64,000 bases of DNA, from NCBI RefSeq assembly GCF_003589595.1, contig NW_020654422.1:11879855-11943854 (forward strand), written 5' to 3'. The stretch's first letter is position 1; each line of letters opens with the position of its first letter. The position numbers and the translations under genes were made by a program. This DNA is from Hyposmocoma kahamanoa (Eukaryota > Arthropoda > Insecta > Lepidoptera > Cosmopterigidae). Positions 63,096 to 64,000 of this stretch are shown here, piece by piece. The notes below the pieces were generated by a model. The model was given only the letters and a program-made list of their open reading frames with translations, ran no database searches and was not told where the DNA came from.

Positions 63096-64000
63096 GTGCA
63101 CGCCATTTAGACGACTTTGCATGTGTTTTTATACACTTTAACGATATGAAATAAATAACGAAATAACGATTTGAAATGAGAAAAACTAGTACTATAAATG
63201 CGAGAGTACAGAAATAGAAAAAAACGTGCAATAAATTTAGGAACTAAAGGAATTCGTTTTACTTTTTTCTATATGGGTAGGCACTCTTATCAAATCGTGC
63301 AATGATCACATGTATGAATAATTAAAAAGCTTTGAATTTGTGAGATCTCCTGTCATCATCGCTTTAAACGTTCTATAAGAACACGTAAAAGGATTCGTCG
63401 AAAGTTTTCGTTCAGGGTCGATGAGTGACAACACTATCAAATATTTGATTTAACGATCGCGAAAACCTAAGAATTCGATAAATATTTGATTTGTTTAGGC
63501 AACATACAAGAGAAAATTTAAGTTTTCATTACTAAATTATAAATATCTCTTTCTTTAATTATTACACCTAATTTTGATTGTGATTTCAATTTCGTTAAAC
63601 GACTCCTAAAATAAAAGTTCGCATTTAAAAATATTTTAAGAGTTCGTATTTTATCTGCGCCAACGAACTTGGTTGGAAATTAAAGCAGCCTTATTCTTTA
63701 ACCAATTAATTATATTTATTTTCGCTCTGTCTGGGAATCTCGGTCATGCGAGGATATAAACAACTTGCCACACATACAATGTTAAGTCACAGAGTTACTA
63801 ACGCATACATGCAAAATGATACCTCTCACTTTGAGCTTTGTTTATACACGTATAGCGCTTAAAATTCGTAGCCAATTCCAAATCAATGTAAGAGTAAAGT
63901 CTGCATAAGAATAAAAAAAAAAAATATGATTTTTAATTGACTGTTTCTAAAGTGCTACATTAGTATAAAATATTGATACACCAAGTCCTTCTTCACTTAT
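63096..64000. other. No supported gene
   Basis: The segment 63455-63485 (ACGATCGCGAAAACCTAAGAATTCGAT) resembles the outer end of the family-P palindrome. Nothing else is recognisable. Confidence 0.35.

Overview
The window looks like a piece of an insect genome, most likely a moth or butterfly (Lepidoptera). It is AT-rich, genes are sparse and split by introns of up to 14 kb, and mobile-element debris is dense. The order-level call is an inference from the receptor and ovo proteins plus the style of the repeats. No genome search was possible.

Only two protein-coding genes of the host can be supported, both on the minus strand. The first, at 6564-9428, is a gustatory receptor (Gr family, 7tm_7). 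I could assemble it as four exons whose reading phases all agree, giving 422 residues and the family's C-terminal QF motif. Its long third intron is filled with two copies of a short dispersed repeat, and a LINE 3' end lies directly behind its stop codon. The second, at 14169-31650, is ovo/shavenbaby, a four-zinc-finger transcription factor of epidermal and germline development. It has four coding exons with matching phases and 830 residues. The first exon (53 codons, beginning MPKIFLIKKR) lies 14.3 kb upstream of the second.

Layout. 1-5.9 kb is mobile-element territory: a decayed LINE reverse transcriptase is split by a 1.54-kb Tc1-type transposon and then by a tRNA-derived repeat, followed by a LINE ORF1 remnant. 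6.5-9.5 kb is the Gr gene. 9.9-12.3 kb is repeats. 14.2-31.7 kb is ovo, with a dead mariner, a palindromic repeat, a GC-rich patch and a 14-bp minisatellite in intron 1. 31.7-64 kb has no convincing gene. It holds several GC-rich patches upstream of ovo (candidate promoter or enhancer DNA), LINE pieces of at least three kinds (46.97-47.58, 49.34-51.3 and 61.1 kb), MITE-like inverted-repeat elements, and many copies of the dispersed repeats.

Five repeat families recur and explain most of the remaining structure: an unclassified ~285-bp SINE-like element (12 copies, called family B here); a ~247-bp tRNA-containing repeat (3 copies); a long palindrome carrying a motif around GGGCCCGAAACG (four copies plus a fragment); the 3' end of the same LINE at 4.0, 6.3 and 55.2 kb; and a repeat with an internal 156-bp tandem duplication at 10.3-11.3 kb. 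No bacterial-type operon, CRISPR array or complete viral genome is visible.
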